Assembly (NCBI RefSeq): GCF_000247695.1
Contig: NW_004624804.1
Coordinates: 10,433,749 to 10,497,748 of the forward strand
Length of the DNA: 64,000 bases
From: Heterocephalus glaber
Lineage: Eukaryota; Chordata; Mammalia; Rodentia; Bathyergidae
Direction of reading: 5' to 3'
A model generated the notes under the pieces. The model saw only the letters and a list, made by a program, of their open reading frames with translations, did not search any database and was not told the origin of the DNA. Both the position numbers and the translations under genes were made by a program. Below, one piece after another: positions 32,480 to 46,000 of the stretch (the stretch's first letter is position 1; each line of letters starts with the position of its first letter).

Positions 32480-34788
32480 AATAAAATGAATAACTGGTGA
32501 ATCTAGGTATACAGGAATTCCTTGTAATTTTGGAACATTTCCTGTACATTTGAAATTTCATCAAGATAAAAAGTTACAAAACTATATGTAGACTGGAATA
32601 GGCCTTCTGAAACCTTATTTCTTGGATTCTTTCAGTGATTGGCATTTTGAAAAATATTTCTACCTTCTCTTCATACTACTAGATAACCCTGTGCATACAT
32701 CCCTTTTCATCATCAAAATCCCATCTCGAACTTGTCACCACTGTAGCTGCTACTTCCATTTGTTGTTGTTTTTGAAGTTAGTAGAGTTTTTATTGGAAAT
32801 AAGGAGAATCAGAGGTTTCTCCAGGAGAATCCAGAAAGTAGAAATTTCCCTTCTGTTTTTCCTGTTGCTAAGAGTATATAAAACTCGTGTCTAACCTATA
32901 CAACAAATGAACCCAGAAGTCAAGAGCCGTGGGGCTGACTGAAGTGCAGCTTAATCAAGATCTCTGAGTTCACTGGAAATTGACCCTAATCTGTTAAGTG
33001 TCACTTCCTTGCCTGTTAAAAATTCTCAAATTTTAGCTTTGGGCAACCAGAGATTTGTGATCTAAGGAAGAAACATTAAAGTGCTCTGTGGCCCACAGCA
33101 TGAGTTACTGCAATATAGACCTCACTGTAGAACGAAGTGAATGACCTTTGGCTGGACTGGGTTTAAGGAAAATGCCAATAAAATATATTTAAACTGAATG
33201 CTACTTAAGTAATTTGAGGACCTCACTATTTGTGCAAGACTAAAGTTCCTTTCCTAACTTTTCTGTTGGGTTACACAGGTTGAACTGAACACCCTCACTA
33301 CCCCTCATAAGGGCAAGGACAAACACACGCACACACATATTTCAATTTTCCTACCTCACCCTATCTTATATTGACACAGAGATCTATGCTGGCCAGACCC
33401 TTCTTGAGTGCTATGACACCTTGGCTTCTGTCTCAAGTCTTTAACTTGATTGCCAGTTGTTCCAAAGTTTTGTTTCTGAAAGAGCCCCATCCATGGTGGG
33501 TATAGTAAAGGAGAAAGTTATGTTTCTAAAATTTATTGTAAATAACTTATAAAACATTAAGCACTGTAGCTTCAGCAAATACTCTAACATATGTCAAAAC
33601 TTTTGAGACACTATGTCATTAGATTAGCTACTTGAGTATATAGGACTATTCATTTTAGATTTGAATTGAGAGAATTGATCAATCTTTACACTCTATCTTC
33701 CCTTCCCTACATGGTCACTTTAAAAACAGCTATTACAAAATTGACTGGACTCCGCCTCCACACTCAGATTACAATAAATGAGAAATGGGAGACACAGGGA
33801 AAACATACAAATATTAGATTCTGTAGCATTAGCTATAGAACATTGGCAATAAAAGGCCAAATGGTAGTATGGAGGAAACTTATGAAAAATAAGTAGCAGC
33901 ACAAGGAAACACCTAATGAAAAGAAATAGGACTATCCACCTCCTACTGATTTATTTTTTGCTTCTTTTGCTGCACATGTCCCTCTCTCTTCCCACAAAGG
34001 CTTTATGGATATTAAAAGATTAGGAGTGCCTATGTCTTTTGTTGCCCTAGTTGCGGGATTGATTTTTCATTCCCAGAATGTTTGAAGACTATTACAGTAT
34101 TTCTTGCTTCTTTCCATCCTCAAGAATGGCAGGTTGGGTGCTATTTAATGGTTTGTTGAGCTAGTTTGAAATGAATTGGGTCTTCATCTGGTAAAAGTTT
34201 GCTGTTGTCCTATTCCTTCTGCACATTCTCTTCATTGAGATTGAAGGGTTGGATCTAGGCATTTTCGAATAACATTCATTTTCCATGCCCAGTTATCATG
34301 GGTCCTCATGGACTGACTATGAATTCAGAAAACAAGAAAGGATTTTCATTCTAATTTTTCTTTTACTACATTGTAATTTTTTCCTCTTCCTAGAACAAAA
34401 GTTCAGGCAGACATACTTCCAATAACACCACATGGGAAGCCCCCAAAAAGCAAATGGAGATTTATCTTTCTTTGTTAACAACTTGATCATAATAATTTGC
34501 ATATATATAAAAACACCCAAAGAAACACTCAGCACTTCATAGACATAATTTTTATTAACATGGTATCCCTGAGAGGCAGAGTAGATGTAAACATTAGTCT
34601 GCTTTGCAGAAAGGAAAAAGGCAGGTTGACTTACTTACAAGACATCTGAAACCTGAACTCGTTGATACCCAACCAATACTTTTTCCATAAGACTATACAG
34701 ATATACTAAAGATAATAATATCATTTTTATTGACATTACAACACACTTCCTAAACCATCTCAGATTCTCAGGCATTTCTTTAGGCTGG
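32480..34788. other. Intergenic between ADAL and ZSCAN29
   Basis: About 2.3 kb without a recognised SINE, which is unusual in this window. Short ORFs lack support. Could hold old, unrecognised repeats. Confidence 0.5.
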
Positions 34789-34789
34789 C

Positions 34790-34885
34790 TTTTTTTTGTT
34801 TTTTTTTTTTGGTGCCGGGGATCAAACTCGGGTCCTTGCGCTTGCAGAGCAGGCGGCGAAACCACTGAGCTAAATCCCCAGCCCC
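34790..34885 (-). repeat. ID SINE
   Basis: GGTGCCGGGGATCAAACTCG to CTAAATCCCCAGCCCC; one of two head-to-tail copies. Confidence 0.94.
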
Positions 34886-34887
34886 TG

Positions 34888-34984
34888 GTTTTTTCTTTCT
34901 TTTTTTTTTCCTCGTACTCGGGATTGAACTCAGGACCTTGTGCTTGCCAGGCAGGCACAGTGCCACTGAGCTACATCCCTGACT
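34888..34984 (-). repeat. ID SINE, adjacent second copy
   Basis: CTCGTACTCGGGATTGAACTC to GAGCTACATCCCTGACTC; more diverged than its neighbour, so older. Confidence 0.92.
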
Positions 34985-35770
34985 CTAGACTGGTGTTTCT
35001 TGAGCTCTTCCCTTAACTGCTAACAAATGTTAAGTGGTTCCTTATACTAGGACTCTTCACAAGAATTCAAGTTATAGTCTCTCTGCTAACACAGCTATGA
35101 ATTATAGGATTCCATCTCCTTACTGCTCTCCCAGATCTTATCCCAGCACAGGGTTCTAATTAAGTATGAGTGTGAAAGTTATTTATCCCAGGTGTTGGCC
35201 ATATGGTCATGTTCACTTTTCCTTTGACCTGCCCATCAAAGTACTGTGTCTTCAGTAGACACAGATACTAATTTCTGACCTCTTCTCTCCCAGAAGAGCT
35301 AGTCCTCTAAAACTGTTCATTCTCCCCCAGTGCCAGCCAGCTGTTTTGTTATCAGTAAGTACAAGAGTACCTCCTTTACTGCAGACAAGTTCACCATTTC
35401 CTGGTCTACATCTAGTACTTCATGTTTCTGCAAAGGTGATTCTCTGCCTCCTGCACAGCTCTTATCACTTGTTTGCCAAGTTCTGCTGTTCCAAGCTTTA
35501 TCTGACTTTCCTTACAGTTTATCCTTTGTCCTTTGCTACCTCATTTCTCACCCACCCAGCACTCAACTTTACAACTAGCTCTGGAAAGTTCCCTCCATCC
35601 TGATTTATTCAGTAACATTCTCTCCTTTGTATACTTTTTCCTTCTCAGCTTTTTCTCACAGCAAATTCTAATGCATTGGACCTTAACATTTACGCAGTGT
35701 TATTACCTAGCTTTGAAGATTTCTCTACAACTGATACAACGATACACTTGAACTTCTCTATGTATCATCT

Positions 35771-35852
35771 TTTTTTTTTTTTTTGGTACCAGGGATCGAA
35801 CTAGGACCTTGCACTTTCGAGGCAGGCGGCAGCACCACTAAATCCCTGGCCC
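35771..35852 (-). repeat. ID SINE
   Basis: Duplication TGTATCATCT on both sides; a short deletion in the A-box region (CACCACTAAATCCC). Confidence 0.94.
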
Positions 35853-36839
35853 TGTATCATCTTTTTTTGATTGTAAGGACAAGGACAGAGTCTGTTGAAC
35901 TTGTGCTGCATGGGTTCATATTATTATGAACAGCTAATTCAGTATTTCATTAAAAAGATCAGTGGTAAAAAAATAATTGAAAAAGATCAGTGATCAGTTA
36001 TATTTGAAGAGCTGCTTCTAACTGTATACAGCTGAGTGTGTAGACTGCCCACTACACTGACCAAAGATATTCTCATCTTCCCTGCCGTTATGGTAGAGGG
36101 TTGTTGACACAAAGTGGTCCGTTTTTCCCACACCTGGGAACATGGCAATGTCTTCTACTCCTTGAATGTTAGTACTGAGCATCTATGGGGTGCATAACAC
36201 CATACTAGGAGTTTGGGGTATAGGGAAAATGGATGACTCCCTGCTGGTAGCTTTAACTTCTTTCCCTAACAGCAAATCTAGCTAGCTTGTTTGGTGGCCT
36301 TCTAGACCATTAAGGACACATGAAATTCAGATGACAGGACAAAAAGAAAAATCAAGCTAGATGCTATGGATGTAGTATTAGTCTATTCCAACCTTCCTAG
36401 GACTTGAAAAAAAACTAGGAAATCCAGTATTTATGCACTGTTACACTGTTTCTCCATTCAGAACACCTGGTTCTTAACAAGATGATACATAGGACAGAAT
36501 CACGGTGGAAATTAAACTTTCTTTTTGGTAATGAAAAATATGCATAACAAATACGTCAAATTCTGAGAACAAGCTTAAGTGAGCAGGAAGGGTCATTCTT
36601 TTCAACATTTCCATTACTGTACTGAGGAAGAATGAGACCTACTTAATGAGCCAAGCCTCACAACTTCTCCCCAAAATGCTGCTGGAACAGGTTTTTCCAA
36701 CTGAAATGCAACTGACTGACAGGAAAGTAAATTCACAGATCTACTATGTTCTGTCTATTAAGGGAACAGCATAGGCACTGACAGGGAAAAGATGTTACCC
36801 AACAGTTCAGATGCAGGCAAGGAGAGGGACTAAAATCTT

Positions 36840-36845
36840 TTTATT
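36840..36845 (-). terminator. ZSCAN29 candidate polyadenylation signal
   Basis: AATAAA on the minus strand, about 180 bases after the ZSCAN29 stop. Another AATAAA lies at 34551-34556 and could serve a long 3' UTR. Confidence 0.4.
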
Positions 36846-37023
36846 CTTAAAATAACTGCCTTGGGAATTTGACGCTAGATCCAGAAGAAGCATAAGAAAC
36901 AAACACTAGCATAAATTCTCAGGAGTACTTCCTAAGCCAGGTGGGCACAGAACAGGAGATGGCTGTCACTACTGGAACACTTTCCAAACAATACACAGAA
37001 AAGAGGCTGTGTCCTTTAGAGGC

Positions 37024-40000
37024 TTACTCGGGCACTGGCTGTGGCAGAAGCTTTCCTCGTGTGTGGATTTCCCGGTGCTTATTAAGGGCAGAGCTTTTAC
37101 TAAAGCACTTGCCACAATCATGACATCCATAGGGCTTCTCTCCTGTGTGGGTTCTGTGATGTGCACGCAAGTCAGAACTCTTACTGAAACTTTTCCCACA
37201 GTCAGGACACACATGGGGTCTCTCTCCCGTGTGTATCCGCCGATGTGCACTGAAGTGAGAACTGTTATTGAAGCTTTTTCCACACTCTTCACACTGATAG
37301 GGCTTTTCTCCTGTATGGGTTCTCTGGTGAATTATAAGGCTTGAGCTCTGATTGAAGCATTTCCCACACTCACCACACTGATAAGGTTTCTCTCCTGTGT
37401 GGATTCTCCTATGGGTGATGAAATTTGAACTGTCACGGAAACTTTTCCCACAATCAAGACACTTGTAAGGCTTCTCTCCAGTGTGGATTCTTCGGTGTCT
37501 GATCAGGCGTGCACTCCGACTGAAGCTTTTTCCACAATCAGTGCATTTGTATGGATTTTCTACCTGGTGGGATATCTGATCCATGAGACAGGAGTTTGGG
37601 CCAAAGCTTTTGCCACATCTGAGATATTTATAGGGTCTCTTTCCCAAGTATAGTCTCTGATGATTTAGGACTTTACCTAAACTCTCCTGTGAAAGGGTCA
37701 GTTTTCCTCTTTTCTCCCTTGGGGTCTTTTCCCACTGTCTTCCTGATCTATAGTCACTTTCATTGCCTTTATCTTGATTAAGATAATGGGAAATTTTCCT
37801 TTCAGATCTTGCAATTAATGTCCTGTGCAGTTGTACTTCCTCAGAAATATCTCGTTTTAGATTCTCTTCATTCTTAAATCCAGCCTCAAAACCTGACATA
37901 AGAATAGAATTTATAGTTACCCATTTCCTTAATTAACAGTGCCAGGACAAAGCAAACATATGAAAAACATATATTAGATGATTAAAGATAAAAATGAAGG
38001 AACTTTTGATCCCAAATTACTGCCAGTATTAAAATTCCAATGTTTTACTCCCTTAGTAACCTGTCATATGCTTCTCATCTACATAATTACATAAGAGGCT
38101 GATACATTCTTTTAAATGTTCCAGGATCATTAGAAAATTCTTTCACTGCAGCAATGAAAACTCACTAGGTTTTAGAGAACACTATGTTTATATAGAAAAG
38201 ACACTCTGTGGGCCGGGGATTTAGCTCAGTGGTTCTGCTGCCCACCTCGAAAGTATGCGGTCCCAAGTTGGATCCCTGGTACCAAAAAAAAAGTACTTTA
38301 TAATGTATTTTTGCCATTTCCCAGGCTTATCATGGTATTCTTATTCATGTTCTTTGGCAGTAACTAAAGGGATTAAAAGGAGTTTCCCAGGAAGACTTTT
38401 GGGGAAAATTCAGAAAGAATTTTCATGAGTTTCCTTCCCCTCAAATTCCATATATGCTGGAAATAAAAACAAAAGTAGAAAAATATTTTGCATCTTTCAA
38501 AGAATAAAAGGTCTTCTCAGAGAAGAACTATGCTAGGAAGTACCTCTCTAAGACATTTTCTTTGCTTACAGAAAAATACTCACTAAATGTTCCAAAAAGC
38601 ATCTAGTCTAATGCCCAAGCGTTCTGCTAAGACAGTTTTTTAATATTCGAAGAACCAAATGCTTGGCTTGTATGATCAAATTTTTTTCTTCAGTACCAGG
38701 AATTGAATTCAGGACCTTGTGCTTGCTAGGCAAGCACAGCGACACTGAGCTACATCCTCAGCTCTATGATCAAATTATATTGTACAAGTGAAACCCAGTA
38801 TTTTGTCAAAGGGGACAGGGGTGACAAGTATCAGGCTTCTTTGGACCTATGCTATAAGAATTTGCACTTAGATGTTTCAGATAAATTTTTGGATTCTAAA
38901 TTTCCTGAACTAAATCTAAAAGCAGAAGAATGCCGAGTGTCACCCTGTGTATGCACCCCTAAAGCAGTATCTCTACCCAGAAGCCTAGTCTTACTAGATT
39001 AGATTAACACAACCTTAAATACAGTGGTACCTCGGTTCACAAACTTAATTTGTTCCACAATTCTGGTCATGAACTGAATTGGTTGCGAACCGAATAAAAC
39101 AAGGTTAACTCATTCTGAACCACATGTATTTTTTTAACCACAAAAATATAAAACAGTGCAGTACAGTACGAAGAGAGAGAACACTAACCTTGCTTGAGGC
39201 AACTTCTGGCGTGGAAGACAGGAAGGTGGGTGGGGAGGAGATTATTGTTTGGAGGGAAAGTCCCCCTCCACAAGGACATTGAGGAGATCTCCTTTAGGGT
39301 TCCCCTCTTCTTGGTGTTTTAGCTGCAGGGTCAATTTTGACGAAAAATCTGTCTAATGTCACTTGTTTTTTCCTGCACTGCATACCCTCTGGAAATGAGA
39401 GACCACATTATCGTTCATCAGATTCACTCTACACATTAGTTATGCTGGGGTGGTATTTCTCAAAGAAATCCTGGCACTCATTCCATTTTTCCATAATGGG
39501 TTTTATCACATCAGTCACTGCTAACCTCCTCCCTGTCTTCCTCTTCCTCAGTAGAATGCTCCTCAACAAGCACCTTCTGCTGCTCACTCTGGAGTTCAGC
39601 AAGTTCTTCCATCATCAGCTCCTCCTTATGGTCCTTATGGTTCTTTATGTCTGCACCGTTGACATCCAGACCCATACTCCTGCCCATGGACACAATCTCC
39701 TCCACTACCTGTGCATCATACCCTTCAAAGTCTCATTCAGTGACATGTTCTGGCCACAGTTTCTTTCCTCCAGGCTGAGTTTAAGGTCCAGTATGTGACC
39801 TCTTCCCAGGTTTTGTCAATGAGGTTGATGCAGTGGAGGACACTGAAATGTTTTTTCCAGAACTCTTTCAGAGTCAAGGATGTCTTTTCAGTGACATTAA
39901 AACAGCTGGTGAAGAGCACCTTCAGGTACACTTCTTGAAGTTGCAGATCACTTGCTGGTCCATGGGCTGCAGAAAAGGTGTTGTATTGGGGGGTAGCTAT

Positions 40001-43000
40001 TGAGGGGAAAGTCATACTCAGCATCCATATCATCCACCAAGGCTGGAGGGTGTGCGGGGGCAGTGTCCATCAGAAGGCGGCACCTGTTAGGCAGTTGGTT
40101 GTCAGAAAGATATTTCTTAATGGTGGGTATGAACACTTCACGCAGCCATCCCATGAGGAATTGCCTTGTGACCTACACTTCCGCATTGGCCCTCCATATT
40201 ACAGGCAGATTGGCCTTGTTCACATTCTATTCCTTCAGTGCACAAGGGGTCTAGGAATGGTACACCAGTAGTGGCTTAATCTTCAGATCGGCACTTGTGT
40301 TCACATAGCAAAAGGGTTGATCTGTCCTTCATGGTCTTGTGCCCCAGCAGTGCCTTTTCCTCCTGCATGATATAGGTTTTGTTTGGCATCTTCTTATAGA
40401 ACAGCCCGTTTCATCACAGTTGAACACTTGTTGAGCAATGTATCCTTCTGCCTTCATGAATTGTGTGAATTCTTTCTTACTGTAGGCTTCTGGCCTTGTC
40501 AGAACTGGAAGCTTCTCCATGTCTTAGCATACTGTGGATGCCACTTCTCTTGCGGAATTTATCAAACCACCCTCTACTGGCTTTAAATTCATTACTTGTT
40601 GCACTTATAGAGGGGTTTTCTTGCAGTAAATCACTGTGCAATTTCCTGGCTTTTTCACAGATCATAGCTTCACTAACTCTATCACCTGTCAGCTGTTTCT
40701 CATTCAGCCACACTAACAAAAGTTTTTCCACCTCTTCCAGCGCTTGTGTCCTCTGCTTGGTTAACACTGTTACTCCTTTTGCTACATCAGCTCCTTTGAT
40801 GGCATCTTTATTCTTCAAAATAGTTGAGATTGTTGACTTTGCCATCTTGTACTCTGAGGCCAGATCAGTCACACGAATACCACGCTCATGCTTTTCTACA
40901 ATTTCCTTCTTCAATTCAATGGTTATTTTTTTCAAAACCTTCTTACCATTCTTGCTCTGCACATTCTTGTTACCTTCATTATTGCTCTGCATGTTCTTGT
41001 TACCTTCATTACCGCTCTGCACTTTCTTTTTACCACCATGCTTGCTCTGCACTTTCTTTGGAGCCATGCTGGATTGAATAATACTGTACAGTACTGTATG
41101 TGCTAAAAAGCAAACAAAAAAGCTTCACAGCAAGTGTGCACAGGTCTGTCTATAACTGCAATTTTGACTAAAGGAAGCCATGACCATGTGTCAGAGCAGG
41201 GACGATGGCTGCATTTGTATTTGTGTGGGAAGATGGCCCAGTGTTCATCACCCAGTGCAGAGTTCACCACCCAGTGCAGAGTTCACAAATGGAAGCAAAA
41301 TTTTGCCAAACACTTCTGTTTGCAAACCAAACTGTTCATGAACAGAAGTGTTTGTGAACCGAGGTACTACTGTTATGTGAATATGTATTGTGAGCCTCCA
41401 AGAGATACATTTAGAATTTCCCAAACCTAAAAATCTTTTTTTAGTAGAACATATTAATATTCCATGTAAGTGATTCTCCATGTAACATCCTTAAAGCATT
41501 CTGAACTTAAAAGACTTAAGGAATTAAAAACTATTATTTATTGAATACCTACTATATGTCCAGGCACTGCAACAGGTGCTTCATGCAGTATCTCATATTC
41601 ATCAATTCTGTGACCCAGTTTTATTACTTTTTTTTTCTTTTTCTTTTTGCAGTGCTAGGGATCAAACCGAGGGCCTTGCACATATTAGGAAAGGATTCTA
41701 TCACTGAGCTCCATCTCCAGCTCAAGATCTTAATATCAAAGCAAACCTGGGAGTACTCCGTTAAACAACACAGCCCAGATTCACATACATATACATGTAT
41801 GATTGCAAAAACAGAACTCTTCTTCCCACAAGGAAGGCAGCCATGTTGAAGTATTTTTTCTTATAACAGCTGATACTTATGTAGTCAGTTCCCATAGAGA
41901 CTTCAGACTTCTCCAAAAGTATGTCTGAAGAAAAGGGCTGTCAGGCTTTCATACATGTGAATATAGTCAACATATGGCTCGTATACAAGGTATAATCAGA
42001 AGAAAACATAAATGAGAATGAACTTGTAAAATCAACCCATGTCATGGGTACATGACATGCTACTTGGGAAATGTAGTTTTCAGTTTCCAGGTAAACTGGA
42101 ATTCTAGCAGTTCACACAGCTAATTTACAAAGTTGGCAGCTATCTCAGATTGACTGAGGCCAAGTCACTGAAATGCTTTGACAGATAGGAGACATGGGCA
42201 AGGGATAAGGTAGACAAGAACAATCCATGGAAGCTGGGTAAGGAGGCCCATTCTCAACCTAAAGGTTTTTCTCCTAAATCCCATTTCATCCCTCTTGCTT
42301 CTTATCCCATAAGAAGGAAAGAATCTTACCACTGGGACTTTGAAATAAGACTGGAGCACGGGTTAAGACAGCCCCTGGAGGTATCTCAGTATCCTCTTCA
42401 TTGTCATCAGAATCTTCCTCTATGGTCTCTTCTGTGTCTGTAGCTTGCTTCTGAGCTTCAGCATCACTGGTCCCCCGGATAGGGCAAGAAGCTGTTTCCT
42501 CTTCCTGGCCATCACTGGATGGAGCAGTGACTTGGGCACTCACCAAAGCATCCATTTCTTCAAAGAAGGGGCAGGTCTCTCGTGCTTGGCCATTTTTGAC
42601 CTTCCGGTAGCTGGTTTGTAGGCTTTTAAACTTGGTCCGACACTGCTCTGGGGTCCTGAAGAAGCCATATTCCCACAACCTCTCAGCCACTGCTCCATAT
42701 AACTGGCTGTTGCGGTGACAGTTCCGGAGGGCTTCATAAAATTGAGTCTCACTAAGAATTGCAAGGTAAGTCTTGGTCTCTTCATAGCCCCAGTGTACAC
42801 CTGCCACCAGGAAAGAATTTCAGCACCACTTAATCCACAGCTTTAGAGCCTCAATTCCCCAGTTTTATCACCTGCATCAAGAAAAAAAGCTGAGCACCTG
42901 CCTATAATAGCAGCACTCAGGAGGCTAGGCAGGAGAGTCATGAGTTCAAGGCCAGCATGGGCTACACAGTGAGTACAAGGCAATCCCCTAGCCTACATGG

Positions 43001-46000
43001 CAAGACCTTGTCACAAACAAACAAACAAAAAACCCAGAAAAAAAGCCAGATGTAGTGGCTTACACCTATCATCCCACCTAATTCGGGACAAAAGGAAGAG
43101 GATCTCAAGTTCAAGGCCAATGTGGGAACTTAATAAGACCTTGTCTCAAGATAAAAAGGATTGGCAGGGGATTTAGCTCACTGGTTTTGCTACCTGCTGA
43201 GCCTGCTGCGCAGGCGCAAGGACCTGACTTCAATTCCTGGTACCAAAAAAAATAAAATAAAATAAAATAAAAAGGACTGAGGCTATACCTGTAGGAAAGA
43301 AGGGAAAAAGGAAGGAAGGATACTAAGGCTGGAGATAAAGCTAAGTAGAACAGTGTGTGCTTGGAATGCTCAAGGCCTTGGGTTCAATTCCAGCACCAAA
43401 AAGAAAAAAGAAAATTGCCTAACCTCAGGTTCCTATCTAAACAAACTTATTATAGAATATTTTGTTTCTATCCTTTCTTTATCCTTTAGCAGACAGAATT
43501 TTATTTGTAAATTCTATTTTGCTACTGAAAAAAAGGCTTTCTACTCAATCACTGAAAAAATCATTATGTATTGCATACACTGAGTCAAGTGTATAAAATG
43601 TATTTCCCCATCCTTCTACTAGTTTTTATGGAATTCTAAGTCTTACTAGAAAATCACCAGTAAGAGGAAGAAAATCCACAACTAACTGCTGTCAGCCACA
43701 ATGTATCACTGCTGATTTCTCTGATCACTGAATTCTTTTTTTTTTTTTGGTACCGGGGATCGAACTCAGGTCCTTGTGCTTGCACAGCAGGAGACGAAAC
43801 CACTGAGCTAAATCCCCGGCCCCTGATCACTGAATTCTTTATGAATTCAGTATCCCACAGAATGACTTAAAACTCCAGGGTTCAGGCCTCTTTCAGAATC
43901 ATACTGCTGCCAAGTCCCTGTTATGGCCCTTGCTTCATTTGCCATGATCTCAATTAAGCAGGCCAGCAATACCAAAGACCTCAAAGGGACAAAACAAAGC
44001 CCTATAGTCATGCATGTCATCCATGACAAGAGCCCCAGTGAGGAAGGAAGTAAGAGCAAACTGTTTCCTGGCCTGGACACATGCTAGTACTGGAGGGAAA
44101 GAGAGCTCACATAACCTTCCTTTTTGGGGGGCAGGGGGGTTACCGGGGATTGAACTCAGGACCTTGCACTTGCGAGGCAGGCAGAGGCACCACTGAACTA
44201 AATCCCCAGCCCCACGTCTTCCTCTTGAGAGCCAGTTGAATGTTACTGTCTTTCCATTATCCTCCACTCACTGTGAGTAAAGAATAGGAAAGCACTGGAA
44301 AACAGAAAAAGCAGTGGAAAAGACAAAAAAAAAATAGCATTTAGCATATGAGCCACATGTATGATTTATCTATATTTATTTATATCAGTGATAAAGAGAA
44401 AAAAAAGACAATTGAAGACACTCTTGAATTTTCTGTATTTCTTTCAAATATCAGTCTATTCCTTACTATTATCTCACTGATAAAGAGAATAACACAGACA
44501 TGGAATTAAGAAATGCATTTCATTCCTATTGAATGGCCAAGACAGCAGGTGATAGCCTCATGACTCCTCATCCAGTCTGATTGCTGTCTAATCCCAAAAC
44601 CCCAAGAAAAGCTTCTTACCACTTGGACTTCGGAACATGACAGGTGCAGCTGAGTTATCAGGGTCCTGGGAGGTGGCCTCGAGGTCCATTTCATCACTGT
44701 CAGACTCCTCAGCCAAAGCCTCTTCTGCTTCCTCCTCATGCTGCCAACCCTCTTGCTGGGGCTCTTCAGGCTCAGCATCACTGCCCACCTGACCAGAGTG
44801 AGAGGCTGCCTCTTCCAGGCCATTACTGGGCAGGGCAATGATCTGAGCACTCATCAGAGCTTCCATCTCTTCAAAGAAGGGGCAGGTCTCAGGTGGATGG
44901 CCACTCTTGACTTTCCTGTAGCTCTTCTGCAGACCTTTAAACTTGGTCCGACACTGTTCCAGGGTCCGGAAGAAGCCATACTCCCGGAGCCTCTCAGCCA
45001 CAGCCCCATACACTTGGCTGTTTCTGTGACAGTTTCGAAGAGCTTCATAAAGTTCAGTCTGGCTGAGAATTGCAAGGAGAGTTCTGGTCTCTTCATAGCC
45101 CCAGTGCACACCGGCCACCTTCTCATCCTCGAAACCCCAGTGATCCTGTTCCATCCAGTTTCTCCTCTCTCTCTTGGATGGCAACAGGTCAGCATGCACT
45201 CGTCTATCTCCTGTGTGGCTGCCTCTTGGGACTTCTTTCTCCTTGGAGCCCGGATCTGGAATCCATGGCTTACCTTGCTCCAACATGGAGACCACACCAG
45301 ATTCAGGAAATGGAAATCCTGCTTGCAAGGAAGCAAACAAAGGGTATCATAGCCTGCACTGATCATACAAAATATCTCTGAATTCAGTCCTGCTGGGTTT
45401 TTTTTTTTTTGGTACCAGGGATGGAACTCAGGACCTTGCACTTGTGAGGCAGGCACAGTGCCACTGAGCTAAATCCCCAGCCCCAGTCCTGCTGTTTTTA
45501 TCCAAAAGATTATAAAGAAATTATCTAAGGTAATGTTTTCAGGAAGTTTAGTAGGCTAGAAAATGGGGAAAATACAGGAAGCCTCAAAAGATGAAAAATA
45601 TTTTATTTTCCAGAACAGAGTGACAAGAAAGGAAGAGATAATTCTATTCCAAGTTGCTCCCTCTCCTTGAGACACTACTTGTCTGCAGGTCGTAGCACTG
45701 CTGGGAATACCTCCTGTCGCCTATTTTTCTTCACTTGGGATTAGAGAATAAAACTCCGTGACTTCAAGAGTGAGGGGAGAGAAGTCCGTCTTCAACTCTT
45801 CTGTTTCCTTCACACTCACTCAGTCACCAGATTCTAAAGATGTTTCCCTTGGGACATGCTTTCTCTATATTCCTCCTGCCACCATTCAAGTCCAGACCCC
45901 TGACACTCCTGGATAACTGCAATAGCCACTGTCCTACTGAACTCCAAGCTCTTGCTTCCTCAGCTCACATGCTATCTTGCTGAATCTTAATATTAGTGCC

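Noticed and set aside
36969..37344. Zinc-finger-like ORFs in other frames
   Set aside because: Regular repeats of C2H2 fingers give open alternate frames; only the minus-strand frame ending at 37024 carries Cys/His spacing.
39337..40586. Plus-strand ORFs in the Tigger region
   Set aside because: Complement of the transposase coding strand.
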